Shown: positions 8,578 through 18,226, counted from the stretch's first letter. The stretch: DNA of 64,000 nucleotides from Acidobacteriota bacterium (GCA_016710075.1 JADJLO010000001.1:558001-622000); one strand, 5' to 3'. Translations and numbers: made by a program. The notes: generated by a model not told the origin, from the sequence alone.

Positions 8578-11500
8578 TTGAAATCATTACGATTTTTAAT
8601 AGCCATCGCCGTCATATTCGCGATAGCCGTCATTGGCGTGAGCGCGCAGGGACAAAGGGCCGGGGGTGGAGGCCGAGGCCAGGGGCAACCGGGGCAACCG
8701 GGTCAGGAAGGGCAGGCTGCGCAGGCGCCGCAGGACCCGATGTCCACCCCGACATTCTCGGGACTTCGTTTTCGATCGATCGGCCCCGGTGTGACCGGCG
8801 GACGCGTCGTCGGATTCGCCGTTGATCCGAACGACAGGGCGAAATATTTCGCGGCAGTCGCATCGGGTGGCGTCTGGAAGACGGTCAATGGCGGAACCAC
8901 GTGGACCCCTGTCTTCGATAACTACGGATCATTTTCTATCGGCTACATCGCACTCGATCCGAAGGATTCGGCTGTTCTCTGGGTTGGGACTGGAGAGAAC
9001 AACAGCCAGCGTAGCGTGGCTTATGGAGACGGCCTCTACAAATCGGAAGACGGCGGTCGCACCTTCCGCAAGGTCGGCCTGGAAAAATCCGAACACATAG
9101 GAAAGATCGTCATCGATCCGCGTGACAGCAAAACCGTCTATGTCGCGGCACAGGGGCCGTTGTGGGGGCCGGGTGGAGATCGCGGGCTGTTCAAAACGAC
9201 TGACGGCGGCAAGACCTGGAAGAATATTCTCAACATCAGCGAACATACCGGAGTCACCGATATTGCTGTCGATCCTTCGAATCCTGACATAGTTTATGCG
9301 GCATCGTGGCAGCGCCGGCGTCATTTCTACACTTTGATCAACGGCGGTCCGGAAAGCGCGCTGTATAAATCGACCGATGGTGGAGCGACGTGGAACAAGC
9401 TTCGCGGCGGGCTTCCATCGGGCGAGGTCGGGCGCATCGGCATTGCCGTCTCTCCGGTTTCACCGAATGTGGTTTATGCGACGGTTGAAGCCGAGGGGCA
9501 GGGAAGCGGGATTTTTCGTTCGCAGGATCGCGGAGCCACATGGGAACGCATGAATCCGGCAATAGCCCAGGCAATGTATTATTCCCAGATCATCTGCGAC
9601 CCGAAAGACGTCGACAGGATATACATCCCCAACGTTATTTTTCAGGTTTCCGATGACGGAGGCCGCACGATTCGGCCGCTCGGTGAACGATCCAAGCACG
9701 TCGACAACCATGCGATCTGGATCGACCCGAACAACACGAACTACTATATCGTCGGCAGTGACGGCGGCATCTACGACAGCTACGACCGCGGCGCGACATG
9801 GCAGTTCAAGTCGAACATGCCGATCACGCAGTTCTACGATATTGCTGTGGACAATTCGACGCCGTTTTACAATGTCTGTGGCGGAACTCAGGACAACAAC
9901 AGTTGGTGCGGGCCGTCGAGGACGCGCAGCGCAACCGGCATCACCAATGCAGACTGGTTTGTGACTCAGGGTGGAGACGGCTTCCACACACGCGTCGATC
10001 CCGAAGATCCCAACACCATATACGCTACATTGCAGTACGGCTCGATTGTCCGTTTCGACAAGCGCACGGGCGAGCGCATCGGCATACAGCCGAAAGAGGG
10101 CAAGGGAGATGCAGGCTACCGCTGGAACTGGGACTCTCCGCTGATCATCAGTCCGCATTCGCATACGCGCATCTATTTTGCGGCCAATAAGCTTTTCCGC
10201 AGCGATGACCGCGGCGATACATGGAAGGTCATCAGCTCCGATCTGACACGCCAGCTCGATCGGGACAAGCTGCCGGTGATGGGCAAGGTCTGGGGACCGG
10301 ATGCGATTGCCAAGCATCAGTCAACGGCCGCTTACGGCAACATCTCGGCAATCAGCGAGTCTCCGAAGAAGGAAGGCCTGATCTATATCGGAACCGATGA
10401 CGGCCTGATCCAGTCTACCGAAGACGGCGGCAAAAACTGGCGCAAGACGGAAAAGATCGAGGGCGTCCCCGAAAACTCCTACGTCGCACGGATTTTTGCT
10501 TCCCAGCACGACGCCGGCACAGTCTATGCGCTCTACAACAATCATCAGAATTCGGACTTCGCTCCATACATCGTCAAAAGCAAGGATGCGGGCAGGACAT
10601 GGGCTCTGATATCCAGCAATCTGCCAAAGACTCATCCTCTGTGGGCCATTGCTGAAGATCACGTGAATCCGAATCTGCTTTTTGTCGGAACGGAGTTCGG
10701 GCTTTTCTTCTCAAACGACGGCGGCGCGAAATGGATTCAGATGCGCAGCGGCCTGCCGGTGATTGCGATTCGAGATCTGGCGATACAGAAACGCGAGAAC
10801 GATCTGGTTGTCGGCACATTCGGTCGCGGGGCCTACATCCTCGATGATTATTCGCCGCTCAGAACGGTCAATGCTCAGATGCTCGCGCAGGAAGCCGCCA
10901 CTTTCCCGGTCAAGGACGCCTTGATGTATATTCAGTCGCAGCCATACGGCGGACGCGGTAAGGCATTCCAGGGCGAAAACCTTTACACCGCCGACAGCCC
11001 ATACGGCGCTTCCTTCACCTACTACCTGAAAGACTCGCTCAAGACTAAAAAACAGCAACGCAAGGATGCCGAAAGGAAGGGGAATGCGCCGTTCCCGACC
11101 AGGGAAGCTCTGATAGCCGAAGAGGAAGAGGAAGCGCCAATGATTTTACTGACCGTCACCGACGCCTCAGGCAACATCATACGCAGGCTCAATGGCGCAA
11201 ACGCTCCCGGCATACAGCGAATCAACTGGGATCTTCGTTATCCTTCGAACCAGCTCGCCCCTCCACGGCTTCCGGGAACTGAAAACCTCGAAGAGGTCTT
11301 CGGGCCGGCCCCTTCCGGCGGTCTGGTCATGCCCGGAAAATACTCCGTCACCCTCTCACAGCGCTACAACGGTGTCTGGAAGCAGCTCGGCACACCGCAA
11401 TCGTTCAACGTGACCACGGAAGGCCTGAACACCATGGCCGCCGCCGATCGCAAGGCTCTCTTCGAATTCCAGCAGAAAGTCGGCAGGCTGCAGCGCGCAG

Positions 11501-11901
11501 TCAACGGCGCTCTTTCAGCGGCAAACGAACTGAGGACCAATCTCGCAACTGCCAAACGAGCCCTGATGGAGACTCCGGCCGCCAGCGAGAAGCTGGTTGA
11601 TGAAGTCGTCGGAATCGATAGACGGTTGAACGAAATCCTCAAAGCGCTGCGCGGCGATTCCGTGCTCCGCGCCCGCCAGGAGACTCTCCCGCCTTCAATC
11701 AGCGAACGTGTTAACGGCATCGTTGGCGATCAGCGCATGTCCACCTCCAGGCCGACTCAAACTCACATCACGGCCTATGGCATCGCTGCTGCGGATTTCG
11801 ATGTGGAATTGAAGAAGCTTCGGACTCTGATTGAAGTCGATGCGGCTAAACTGGAAAAATCACTGGAGGCCATCGGCGCTCCATGGAGTCATCCTGATTG
11901 A
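8578..11901 (+). CDS. Large exported sortilin/BNR-repeat beta-propeller protein (VPS10-like)
   Basis: About 1107 residues. I choose TTG 8578 because GGAGGA sits 7 bp upstream and a good signal peptide follows (SLRFLIAIAVIFAIAVIGVS). A Gly/Gln-rich linker (about 25-55) leads into many Asp-box/BNR blades such as TVNGGTTWTPVF, SEDGGRTFRKV, TTDGGKTWKN, STDGGATWNKL and SQDRGATWERM, the sortilin-type propeller. The C-terminal 300 residues are a helical, charged region after a stretch resembling the family's beta domain (INWDLRYPSNQLAPP). Related proteins are often labelled glycosyl hydrolase, but I see no glycosidase motif. Its 3' end overlaps the convergent MaoC gene by 56 bp. Confidence 0.88.
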   Translation: MKSLRFLIAIAVIFAIAVIGVSAQGQRAGGGGRGQGQPGQPGQEGQAAQAPQDPMSTPTFSGLRFRSIGPGVTGGRVVGFAVDPNDRAKYFAAVASGGVWKTVNGGTTWTPVFDNYGSFSIGYIALDPKDSAVLWVGTGENNSQRSVAYGDGLYKSEDGGRTFRKVGLEKSEHIGKIVIDPRDSKTVYVAAQGPLWGPGGDRGLFKTTDGGKTWKNILNISEHTGVTDIAVDPSNPDIVYAASWQRRRHFYTLINGGPESALYKSTDGGATWNKLRGGLPSGEVGRIGIAVSPVSPNVVYATVEAEGQGSGIFRSQDRGATWERMNPAIAQAMYYSQIICDPKDVDRIYIPNVIFQVSDDGGRTIRPLGERSKHVDNHAIWIDPNNTNYYIVGSDGGIYDSYDRGATWQFKSNMPITQFYDIAVDNSTPFYNVCGGTQDNNSWCGPSRTRSATGITNADWFVTQGGDGFHTRVDPEDPNTIYATLQYGSIVRFDKRTGERIGIQPKEGKGDAGYRWNWDSPLIISPHSHTRIYFAANKLFRSDDRGDTWKVISSDLTRQLDRDKLPVMGKVWGPDAIAKHQSTAAYGNISAISESPKKEGLIYIGTDDGLIQSTEDGGKNWRKTEKIEGVPENSYVARIFASQHDAGTVYALYNNHQNSDFAPYIVKSKDAGRTWALISSNLPKTHPLWAIAEDHVNPNLLFVGTEFGLFFSNDGGAKWIQMRSGLPVIAIRDLAIQKRENDLVVGTFGRGAYILDDYSPLRTVNAQMLAQEAATFPVKDALMYIQSQPYGGRGKAFQGENLYTADSPYGASFTYYLKDSLKTKKQQRKDAERKGNAPFPTREALIAEEEEEAPMILLTVTDASGNIIRRLNGANAPGIQRINWDLRYPSNQLAPPRLPGTENLEEVFGPAPSGGLVMPGKYSVTLSQRYNGVWKQLGTPQSFNVTTEGLNTMAAADRKALFEFQQKVGRLQRAVNGALSAANELRTNLATAKRALMETPAASEKLVDEVVGIDRRLNEILKALRGDSVLRARQETLPPSISERVNGIVGDQRMSTSRPTQTHITAYGIAAADFDVELKKLRTLIEVDAAKLEKSLEAIGAPWSHPD

Positions 11902-12271
11902 TCACACGGGTTTCGAACGCCACCACACCCCGCTTGTCATCCTTCGCCTGCTTTTCGATAACCACCTTTGTCACCCGAATCGTATCGCCAATGAACGTCG
12001 GATGCGTGAATCTCAGCTTGTCGACTCCATAAAAGGCTATGATCGATTCGCTGTCTCCCATCTGAATTGTCAGACCCGTGGAGATGCTGAAGACGAGCGC
12101 TCCATGTGCAATCCTGCGTCCGAACGGGCCGCGCCTGGCGAACTCCTCACTCATATGCAGTTCATGAAAATCGCCCGAAAGGCCCGCAAAATTGACGATG
12201 TCGGCTTCAGTGATGGTTCGAGTTCCCGATGTCGCCGTGCTGTTTAATTCGTAGTCTTCGAAGTATTTCAT
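11846..12271 (-). CDS. MaoC-family (R)-specific enoyl-CoA hydratase-like protein
   Basis: A 141-residue hot-dog-fold protein. The hydratase motif appears as GDFHELH, with the Asp and His expected to activate water across an enoyl-CoA double bond, inside ITEADIVNFAGLSGDFHELH; GRRIAHGALVF and FTHPTFIGDTI are also typical. Such enzymes supply (R)-3-hydroxyacyl-CoA or act in fatty-acid and branched-chain pathways; the substrate cannot be told. The coding end overlaps the 3' end of the convergent propeller gene. The 5' side faces the repeat region at 12284 onward. Confidence 0.88.
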   Translation of the reverse strand: MKYFEDYELNSTATSGTRTITEADIVNFAGLSGDFHELHMSEEFARRGPFGRRIAHGALVFSISTGLTIQMGDSESIIAFYGVDKLRFTHPTFIGDTIRVTKVVIEKQAKDDKRGVVAFETRVINQDDSMERRWPPVIFPV

Positions 12272-12283
12272 ACAGAGTCCAAA

Positions 12284-12313
12284 AGTCTAAAGTTTAAAGT
12301 TTAAAGTTTAAAG
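12284..12313. repeat. Heptamer tandem array (AGTTTAA)n, left
   Basis: AGTCTAA followed by three AGTTTAA copies and a partial AG. The same unit occurs in inverted orientation at 12830-12860, so the two arrays bracket the palindromic block between them. Confidence 0.75.
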
Positions 12314-12450
12314 ACGTTTTTCAGGGAATGCCTGTATCAGGGAATGGTTGTGTTGTCGATCAAGGGTCTTTACGTTTGTATAAAGAACTTATGTTACGAG
12401 AAATAGTATTTCTGAATAGGTTTGACACGTTCTATTGAAGTAATTCAAAC

Positions 12451-12711
12451 AGCCGGCGAAGCCGGCGACAGCATGTAGCCTAGGGTGAAGCGAGGCCGAA
12501 GGCCGAGCGGAACCCTAGGTTCAGTTGAAAAAATAAAACCAAGCCCACGAAGTGGGCGACAGATTCAGCGCCAAAGGTCTAGCGGCTGTTTTTCTGTCGC
12601 CCGTTTCACGGGCTCAGAATGATGTTGATTACGATACCCAGGGTTCGCTCGGTCTTCGGCCTCGCTTCACCCTGGGCAGCTACATGCTGCCACCCGCTTC
12701 GCGGGTTGTGG
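12451..12711. repeat. Nested REP/MITE-like palindromic block
   Basis: The left module (12451-12522) contains GCCGGCGAAGCCGGC, ACAGCATGTAGCC and AGGGTGAAGCGAGGCCGAAG. The right module (12636-12711) is its inverted, diverged copy (CTTCGGCCTCGCTTCACCCT, GCTACATGCTGCCACCC). In the middle, AGCCCACGAAGTGGGCGACAG (12542-12562) faces its near-complement at 12594-12614. The whole block can fold into a long cruciform or RNA hairpin. Such modules resemble the repetitive palindromes seen many times per genome in Acidobacteria and Planctomycetes; no transposase is present here. Confidence 0.75.
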
Positions 12712-12829
12712 ACTAGTCAAATCAAGATAGAGGATATTCGGTGCGTAACATCAGTAAAGAATATTCCGTGCGTAAGATCAGTTAGTGAAAATCTCAAAAT
12801 GCCAAACCAATTATGCTCTACGATGACCA

Positions 12830-12860
12830 CAAACTTTAAACTTTAAACCTTGAACTTTGG
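12830..12860. repeat. Heptamer tandem array (TTAAACT)n, right, inverted
   Basis: Units TTAAACT, TTAAACC and TTGAACT, preceded by a partial unit, are the reverse complement of the AGTTTAA array at 12284. The right array is more diverged than the left. Confidence 0.7.
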
Positions 12861-12877
12861 CCCTCCGCACTCTCTTC

Positions 12878-14521
12878 TCACCCTACGGGCAGAATAATCC
12901 TGAAGCAGGTTCCGGCCCCGACCTCGGATTCGACTTTGATTTTGCCGTTGTGGAGTTGGACGGCGCGGAAAGCCTGAGCGAGGCCGATGCCGCTGCCCTT
13001 TGGTTTGGTTGTGTAATAGAGGTTGAAGATTTTGTCCCGTGAGTCTTCAGGGATGCCGGGGCCGTGATCGGTGATTGAGATGAAAATATGACTGTCTTCG
13101 TCGCGACCGGTTTCAACCACGAGTCTTCCACCGCTGGGCATTACCTGGCAGCCGTTGATGATGATGTTGAGCAGGGCCTGTTTGAGCAGATCGGAGTCGG
13201 CTTTGATGATGAGGGGGCCTTTTCCGTAGTGTTCCTCAAGGTCGATTCCCTGGGCGCGTGCGTCGGCAGCAAGCAGGATCACCTCGCGGACGAGGACATT
13301 GGCATCGACCTGGGTCAGTTTAAGCTCGACGGGCCGGGTGAAATCGAGGAATGTTTGAACGACTCGTTTAAGCCGGTTGACCTCGGACATGAGGATGTCG
13401 ACGTGCGGCTTGGGATCGAGACCAGCTTCAAGCTTGGCTCCAAGCAGTTCGAGGTGGAGGACCATTGCGTGCAAAGGGTTCTTCACTTCGTGGGCCACGC
13501 CGGCGGTGATCCGGTTGAGTGCGGCCAGTTTGGTCGCAAAATCGAGCTGGGTTTCGAGGCGCTGAAGAGTTTCGAAATCACGCAGTGTGAGCAGGGCGCC
13601 GGCGGGTTGGCCGCGATCTTCAAAGAGCTGCAGAGATGCGACGATCGCCTGAGGTTGCTGTGATCCGTTAACCGGACGACGTTCGCGGTCGAGCAGCAGA
13701 ACGCGCTCGGTCAGACTGCCGACGACCTGCTGCAACTGGTCGCGGATGGCTTCAATCTCCGTCCTGTTGCCGGCGAAACGGCGGCCGAGTTCACGCAAGC
13801 GCGAAGCGATGCTCTGCATCTCGACGTTCACCGGCCGCGCTTCTGTGTGCAGCGCACTCTCGACTTCAAGCTGCTCGACGCTTTCCATCACTTCACGCAG
13901 AGGCCATAAGACCAGATTTGACGAGAGGACGGCCGTCAGACAGCAAAGCACCACCATGATCAACCCGAAAATTCCGCTCAGTTTGATGGCGGGTGAAATT
14001 TTGCTGCGCAACTGTTTCGAAGGAACGCCGACGACAACCCTGGCAAATGGCTTCTTGTTAAGACTGAGGGTCGAACTCAGCTCGTAGATGTTGTCATAGC
14101 GCCAGAGTTCCCATAACTGTTTGTACCACCTCGTAGTCTGGAAGACATCCATCTGCTTGAGCCGGCTGATGCTTTGAAGCGATTTCGAGGGATCGGATTG
14201 AGCGATGATTGCCCCATCGGTGGAGATCATCGTGCAATAGATGAAATCCTTACCCTCGCCTGTGCTTGCTTTGATCAGCGACCGGACCGTTTCGTCAAGT
14301 CCGATGGCACTCTGAGGGTCTTCAAGCGGGTTGTTGTTGATTGCCCTTTGTGCGAAGGGGAAGACCTGATCTGCCAATTGTTCGGCAGCATCGATCTTGG
14401 CTATTGTCTGGATATTGATCAGCCGGGCGATGTTGAAAGAGACCAACGTCGCCGTGATAATCAATATCAAGAAAAGGATTACGGTTAAGTGCCTTGTTCG
14501 GACACTTGGTTCCCAGCTCAT
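12878..14521 (-). CDS. Membrane sensor histidine kinase (NtrB-like), orphan
   Basis: A 547-residue kinase. An N-terminal helix (HLTVILFLILIITATLVSF) and a second helix near 185-205 (IFGLIMVVLCCLTAVLSSN) enclose a periplasmic sensor region. HAMP-like and coiled-coil parts follow, then a short PAS-like stretch. The phospho-acceptor lies in AGVAHEVKNPLHAMVLHL. The ATPase domain has the N box LNIIINGCQ, DHGPGIP and GSGIGLAQAF. No response regulator gene adjoins it, so its partner is elsewhere. Upstream, ATTACC and GGTAAT (14554-14576) form a small inverted repeat about 30 bp before the start, a possible operator. Confidence 0.9.
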   Translation of the reverse strand: MSWEPSVRTRHLTVILFLILIITATLVSFNIARLINIQTIAKIDAAEQLADQVFPFAQRAINNNPLEDPQSAIGLDETVRSLIKASTGEGKDFIYCTMISTDGAIIAQSDPSKSLQSISRLKQMDVFQTTRWYKQLWELWRYDNIYELSSTLSLNKKPFARVVVGVPSKQLRSKISPAIKLSGIFGLIMVVLCCLTAVLSSNLVLWPLREVMESVEQLEVESALHTEARPVNVEMQSIASRLRELGRRFAGNRTEIEAIRDQLQQVVGSLTERVLLLDRERRPVNGSQQPQAIVASLQLFEDRGQPAGALLTLRDFETLQRLETQLDFATKLAALNRITAGVAHEVKNPLHAMVLHLELLGAKLEAGLDPKPHVDILMSEVNRLKRVVQTFLDFTRPVELKLTQVDANVLVREVILLAADARAQGIDLEEHYGKGPLIIKADSDLLKQALLNIIINGCQVMPSGGRLVVETGRDEDSHIFISITDHGPGIPEDSRDKIFNLYYTTKPKGSGIGLAQAFRAVQLHNGKIKVESEVGAGTCFRIILPVG

Positions 14522-14947
14522 GTAGAATGCCTGACCCTCTTGATTATGCAGTCATTACCAAACACATTAAGGTAATCAATTAATTATCTACCCCAGCATA
14601 AAATCTGCTTAGAGATTGCCTGTTGAGGATTGTCCCGGGTCAAAACCGGGCAGGGGATGATAAATCAGGGGCTGCGATGTCTTCTTTGGAGAATTTATCT
14701 TTCGGTGTCGACCGCATAAAACCCACTTAAGTCACCGAAACGCATATAAATGTAGACTCATTTACCCCCTTCTGGCAAGTGGTTTCTGTCGAGGACGGCC
14801 GGGTCGAATCGAAATATCCCGAGGCGGCTCCCGAATGTTTTGAATTCCCCACTCCATGTGTTAAGAAATATGTCATCTCCAATTCGTCGAATGAACGGTC
14901 TTTTTTCAACCAATAAAACCTTGTTCCGGGACAGATACCCTTTGAAT
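14522..14947. other. 426-bp divergent intergenic region
   Basis: Separates the minus-strand kinase from the plus-strand S9/SUMF1 gene, so it must carry promoters for both. I see a 6-bp inverted repeat (14554-14576) and a small GC hairpin near 14633-14650 (CCCGG paired to CCGGG). In-frame ATGs at 14840 and 14870 could extend the downstream protein, but no signal peptide would then be N-terminal. No other gene is supported. Confidence 0.5.
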
Positions 14948-17689
14948 ATGAGCAAAAAAATTCAATTCGCATCAATCATTTGTTGTCTGATTGCCATCAA
15001 TTCAATGAGCCAGACGCCTGTCGGCAAAACATCAAAATGGCAGGTTGACGACATTATCATGTCCGAGGCGGCCATCCAGCCTGATATTTCACCTGACGGC
15101 AAGTGGGTTGTCTGGGTGAAATCCACGCCCGACAAGGAAAAAGACGGACGAGTAAGCAATCTCATCCTTTCTTCGCTGACCGAAAAGAGGGAGATTGAGC
15201 TGACCAGGGGCAGTGAATGGAACAATGCAAGCCCTAAATGGTCTCCTGACGGTCGGTTGATAGCCTTTGTCAGCACCAGGCCTGTTCCGAAGGGCAAGGG
15301 GGAGACTCCATCGGCTGCGCCGGCCGGGCCGGCAGGCGACGGGCCGAAACCACAGTTATGGCTCTTCAGTCCTCAGGGCGGGGAACCATGGAATCTGACT
15401 TCACTTGAGCGTGGAGCCGTTAATTTCGAATGGCTCGATGACAATACGATCGTCTTCATCGCTTCCGAAGATCCCACCAATTACGAGAAGACGGTCAAAG
15501 AGAAGAAGGATGCATCAGTTGTCGTTGAGGATGCCGAGAACACCCCACCGGTTCGGCTCTTCAGCTTTTCCATCATGGACAAAAAGACGACCCGGCTTTC
15601 ACGTAACAATGACTGGATCGAATCGTTTGCACTATCACGCGACCGGACAAAAGTTATCGCGATACATAATCGCAGTTTGAGATTCGTTTACGATCAGAAG
15701 ATCAAACCCGCGGCTTTTCTGCACGATCTGAAGACAGGCGAGCAGCGGCAGTTGTTTGGCGATGCAAAACTCAATGTTGTGGCCGTCCATGAAGCGAGAG
15801 ATGCCGACGGGTTCTATGTCGTCGCGGCCTATACAACAGATCCGGAATATGTGAATGCCTCGATTAACCTCGTTTATTTTTACGACACTGCTCGAAACAG
15901 TCTGACTCAGGTTGATCTGGGCTGGGAGAACGGGATTAACGGCACGATAGAGGCTACAAATGACGGTTTTCTTGCATTGATGGCAAACGGCGCCCGGCAT
16001 AAGTTCGCCCGGTTTGTCCGCGAAGGAGCGGGATGGAACAGGACCTGGATCGAGGGGGAACTCGCCGCGAGCACTTTTGAAACACTGGCCGGAAGAGACG
16101 GAAAAACGCTGCTCATCCTCCATTCGACCGGAAGTGTTCCTTTGCAGTGGTACAAAAGCACTTTGAATGGCGGAAAGCTGGATGATCTGATGCAGGTGAC
16201 CGATATCAATCAGCACTTCAAGCAGCGCGAAAAGGCCCGAAGCGAGGTCGTCAGATGGAAGGGCTCCAACAACGACGAGGTTGAAGGGATACTTTTCTAC
16301 CCGCACAATTACGAGCCGGGCAGGAAGTATCCATTGATGCTGATGATTCACGGCGGCCCTTTTGGGGCGGATTTCGACATGTGGGAGGAGAGCTGGGCCT
16401 ATCCCACCAACCTCATCTGCGAACGTGGCGCATTCGTGCTCAAACCCAACTACCACGGCAGCTCTAATTACGGATTGAAATTCGGCGAATCGATTAGCCG
16501 CGGAAAATACTACGATCTTGAAGTCCCCGATATTGAAAAGGGCGTCGATTACCTGATTTCAAGAGGCCTGGTCGATCCCGATAAACTTGGAACCATGGGA
16601 TGGTCGAACGGCTCGATCCTTTCAATAGCCCTGACGGTGAATTCCACCAGATACAAGGTCTGTGGAGCCGGCGCAGGCGATGTCGAATGGATCAGCGACT
16701 GGGGCAATGCCCACTTCGGCGCATCGTTCGATAACTACTATCTCGGAAAATCCCCGCTGGAAGATCCGCTGCTCTATATCCGCAAGTCTCCATTCTACAG
16801 GATGGACAAGGTGACCACTCCGACCATCATCTTTTTCGGCACCCAGGACACCAACGTGCCAACTCAGCAGGGATGGCTGCACTACAGGGCTCTGCAACAA
16901 CTGGGAAAGACCGATGTCCGGTTCATCCTCTTCCCGGGCGAGCCTCATGGCTTGCAGAAGCTGACTCATCAGAAGCGAAAAGTTGAGGAAGAACTGGCAT
17001 GGTTTGACAAGCACTTCTTCAAGACTTCAAAGGAAGAGAACAAGTCTTTCAGGGCGGATTCTCCTCTGGCCATGGTTCTCAAACAGGCGGCTTTTAAAAA
17101 AGCGGGACTATTTTTCGGAGAATCGATCAATGGCAAACTCGCGCCCGAAACGGTCAAATACGGGAATCTGAAATTTGAAATCGGAAGATTTGAAGTCACC
17201 CGGGCACAATTCGTCGCTTTTGATCCGGCATACAAATTCGAGCCCGGCACTGAAAACCACCCTGCAAACAACATCAGCTTCAGGCAGGCCACCGATTATT
17301 GCGAATGGCTCAGCAGGCAAACGGGCCGGCAGTATCGCCTTGCCGCGGCTGAAGATGTTCGGGAGCTTTATGCTTTGGCCGGAGCCGGCGAAAATACGCT
17401 GGATTACTGGGCAGGTTATCAGGTAAATCCTGATGATGCCGAAAGGTTGCAGGCCAAACTCAGGGAGATCGGCGGCCCCGCCCCGCTTCTCAAGCAGGCC
17501 GGCAGTTTCAAGCCTCTTGGAGATGACCCGATCTTTGATATCGGAGGAAATGTCGCAGAGTGGGTTATCGGAAAAAACGGCGCCGGTGTCATCACCGGCG
17601 GCAGCGCCGATCAGCCTTTCGATGAGAAGAGAGCTGGACGGACTCCGGCGCCCGCATATATCGGCTTTCGCGTCGTCAAACAATTTTAA
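14948..17689 (+). CDS. Secreted S9 peptidase fused to a C-terminal FGE/SUMF1-like domain
   Basis: About 913 residues from ATG 14948, chosen because a signal peptide follows at once (KIQFASIICCLIAINSMSQ). Residues 35-450 are a WD40-like/DPP4-type propeller (AIQPDISPDGKWVVWV, PKWSPDGRLIAFVS). The S9 catalytic domain follows: LMIHGGPFG, the nucleophile in GTMGWSNGS (Ser553), GTQDTNVP with the Asp, EPHGLQ with the His. From about residue 735 the chain continues into a formylglycine-generating-enzyme/SUMF1-like fold: FEIGRFEVTRAQFVAF, NNISFRQATDYCEWLS, FDIGGNVAEWV, ITGGS, AYIGFRVVKQF. The fused domain is short and I cannot find the paired catalytic cysteines of true FGE, so it may only bind ligand. 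Confidence 0.88.
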   Translation: MSKKIQFASIICCLIAINSMSQTPVGKTSKWQVDDIIMSEAAIQPDISPDGKWVVWVKSTPDKEKDGRVSNLILSSLTEKREIELTRGSEWNNASPKWSPDGRLIAFVSTRPVPKGKGETPSAAPAGPAGDGPKPQLWLFSPQGGEPWNLTSLERGAVNFEWLDDNTIVFIASEDPTNYEKTVKEKKDASVVVEDAENTPPVRLFSFSIMDKKTTRLSRNNDWIESFALSRDRTKVIAIHNRSLRFVYDQKIKPAAFLHDLKTGEQRQLFGDAKLNVVAVHEARDADGFYVVAAYTTDPEYVNASINLVYFYDTARNSLTQVDLGWENGINGTIEATNDGFLALMANGARHKFARFVREGAGWNRTWIEGELAASTFETLAGRDGKTLLILHSTGSVPLQWYKSTLNGGKLDDLMQVTDINQHFKQREKARSEVVRWKGSNNDEVEGILFYPHNYEPGRKYPLMLMIHGGPFGADFDMWEESWAYPTNLICERGAFVLKPNYHGSSNYGLKFGESISRGKYYDLEVPDIEKGVDYLISRGLVDPDKLGTMGWSNGSILSIALTVNSTRYKVCGAGAGDVEWISDWGNAHFGASFDNYYLGKSPLEDPLLYIRKSPFYRMDKVTTPTIIFFGTQDTNVPTQQGWLHYRALQQLGKTDVRFILFPGEPHGLQKLTHQKRKVEEELAWFDKHFFKTSKEENKSFRADSPLAMVLKQAAFKKAGLFFGESINGKLAPETVKYGNLKFEIGRFEVTRAQFVAFDPAYKFEPGTENHPANNISFRQATDYCEWLSRQTGRQYRLAAAEDVRELYALAGAGENTLDYWAGYQVNPDDAERLQAKLREIGGPAPLLKQAGSFKPLGDDPIFDIGGNVAEWVIGKNGAGVITGGSADQPFDEKRAGRTPAPAYIGFRVVKQF

Positions 17690-17701
17690 TAAAAATGCTT
17701 T

Positions 17702-18226
17702 ATGCCCGGAACCAAGAAAACACGGCCTCCAAAATCAAGAACCGATAATCTGGTGAGAGAAGTCAAAAACCTCATGGCCGATGATCTCATATCGACAATC
17801 TACCGTGAACGGATCCGGGCCGCCCGGACCAGAAGATTCGATTTGAATGCCGTGGCAAAGGCCAGTTCGATCATCATCACACACTGCTCGGCATAGAGCT
17901 CAAGATTGGCCGGTGCCGAATTCTTTGCCCCGATTTGACTACGGCAAAATACCTCTCGGTCTTTGCCAGGCTGGGGGTTCAAACCGTCGCCGTCCCCTAC
18001 GATATCACTCAGATTTCAAGACTGGCTGAAGATCTTGATTCGTCCTTTTCAAAGATGTTACTTCTGACGGCCAGTCTCTCAACCGATCATGGAGAGCGAA
18101 TCCTCAAGAGAAGCGGTTAATGCCCTGATCAAAGACCAGCGTGACCAGATCAACTCAATCGGATCGGGGCCGGCCATGCCCCAGTTTAATCAGAACACCA
18201 AACAACGAAGACCTCAAAATTCATGA
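17702..18226 (+). pseudogene. Small conserved-looking protein, interrupted by two compensating frameshifts
   Basis: I do not recognise the family. The open frame from ATG 17702 (DDLISTIYRERIRAARTRRF) breaks near 17880. A second frame continues with LLGIELKIGRCRILCPDLT and LGVQTVAVPYDITQI, and near 18070 the reading returns to the first frame (ESESSREAVNALIKDQRD) to stop at 18226. Read together this gives about 174 residues, a soluble basic protein. The stop overlaps the next ATG as ATGA, so it is translationally coupled to the thioredoxin-like gene. Restored coupling and frame after two slips argue for sequence error or a recent lesion. Function unknown. Confidence 0.6.

Larger units (their letters stand above)
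12272..12877. other. 606-bp repeat-filled intergenic region
   Basis: Between MaoC and the kinase gene. It holds two inverted arrays of a 7-bp unit (12284-12313 and 12830-12860) framing a nested palindromic block (12451-12711). No gene is supported. Short open frames in it simply read through the repeats. Confidence 0.7.

Noticed and set aside
9460..10317. 285-codon minus-strand open frame
   Set aside because: Antisense to the sortilin-like gene. The long frame is a by-product of codon bias, with Val/Arg/Ile/Asp-rich sequence of no family.
12284..12860. CRISPR array
   Set aside because: The repeats are 7-bp tandem units without spacers, and the central copies are inverted palindromes.
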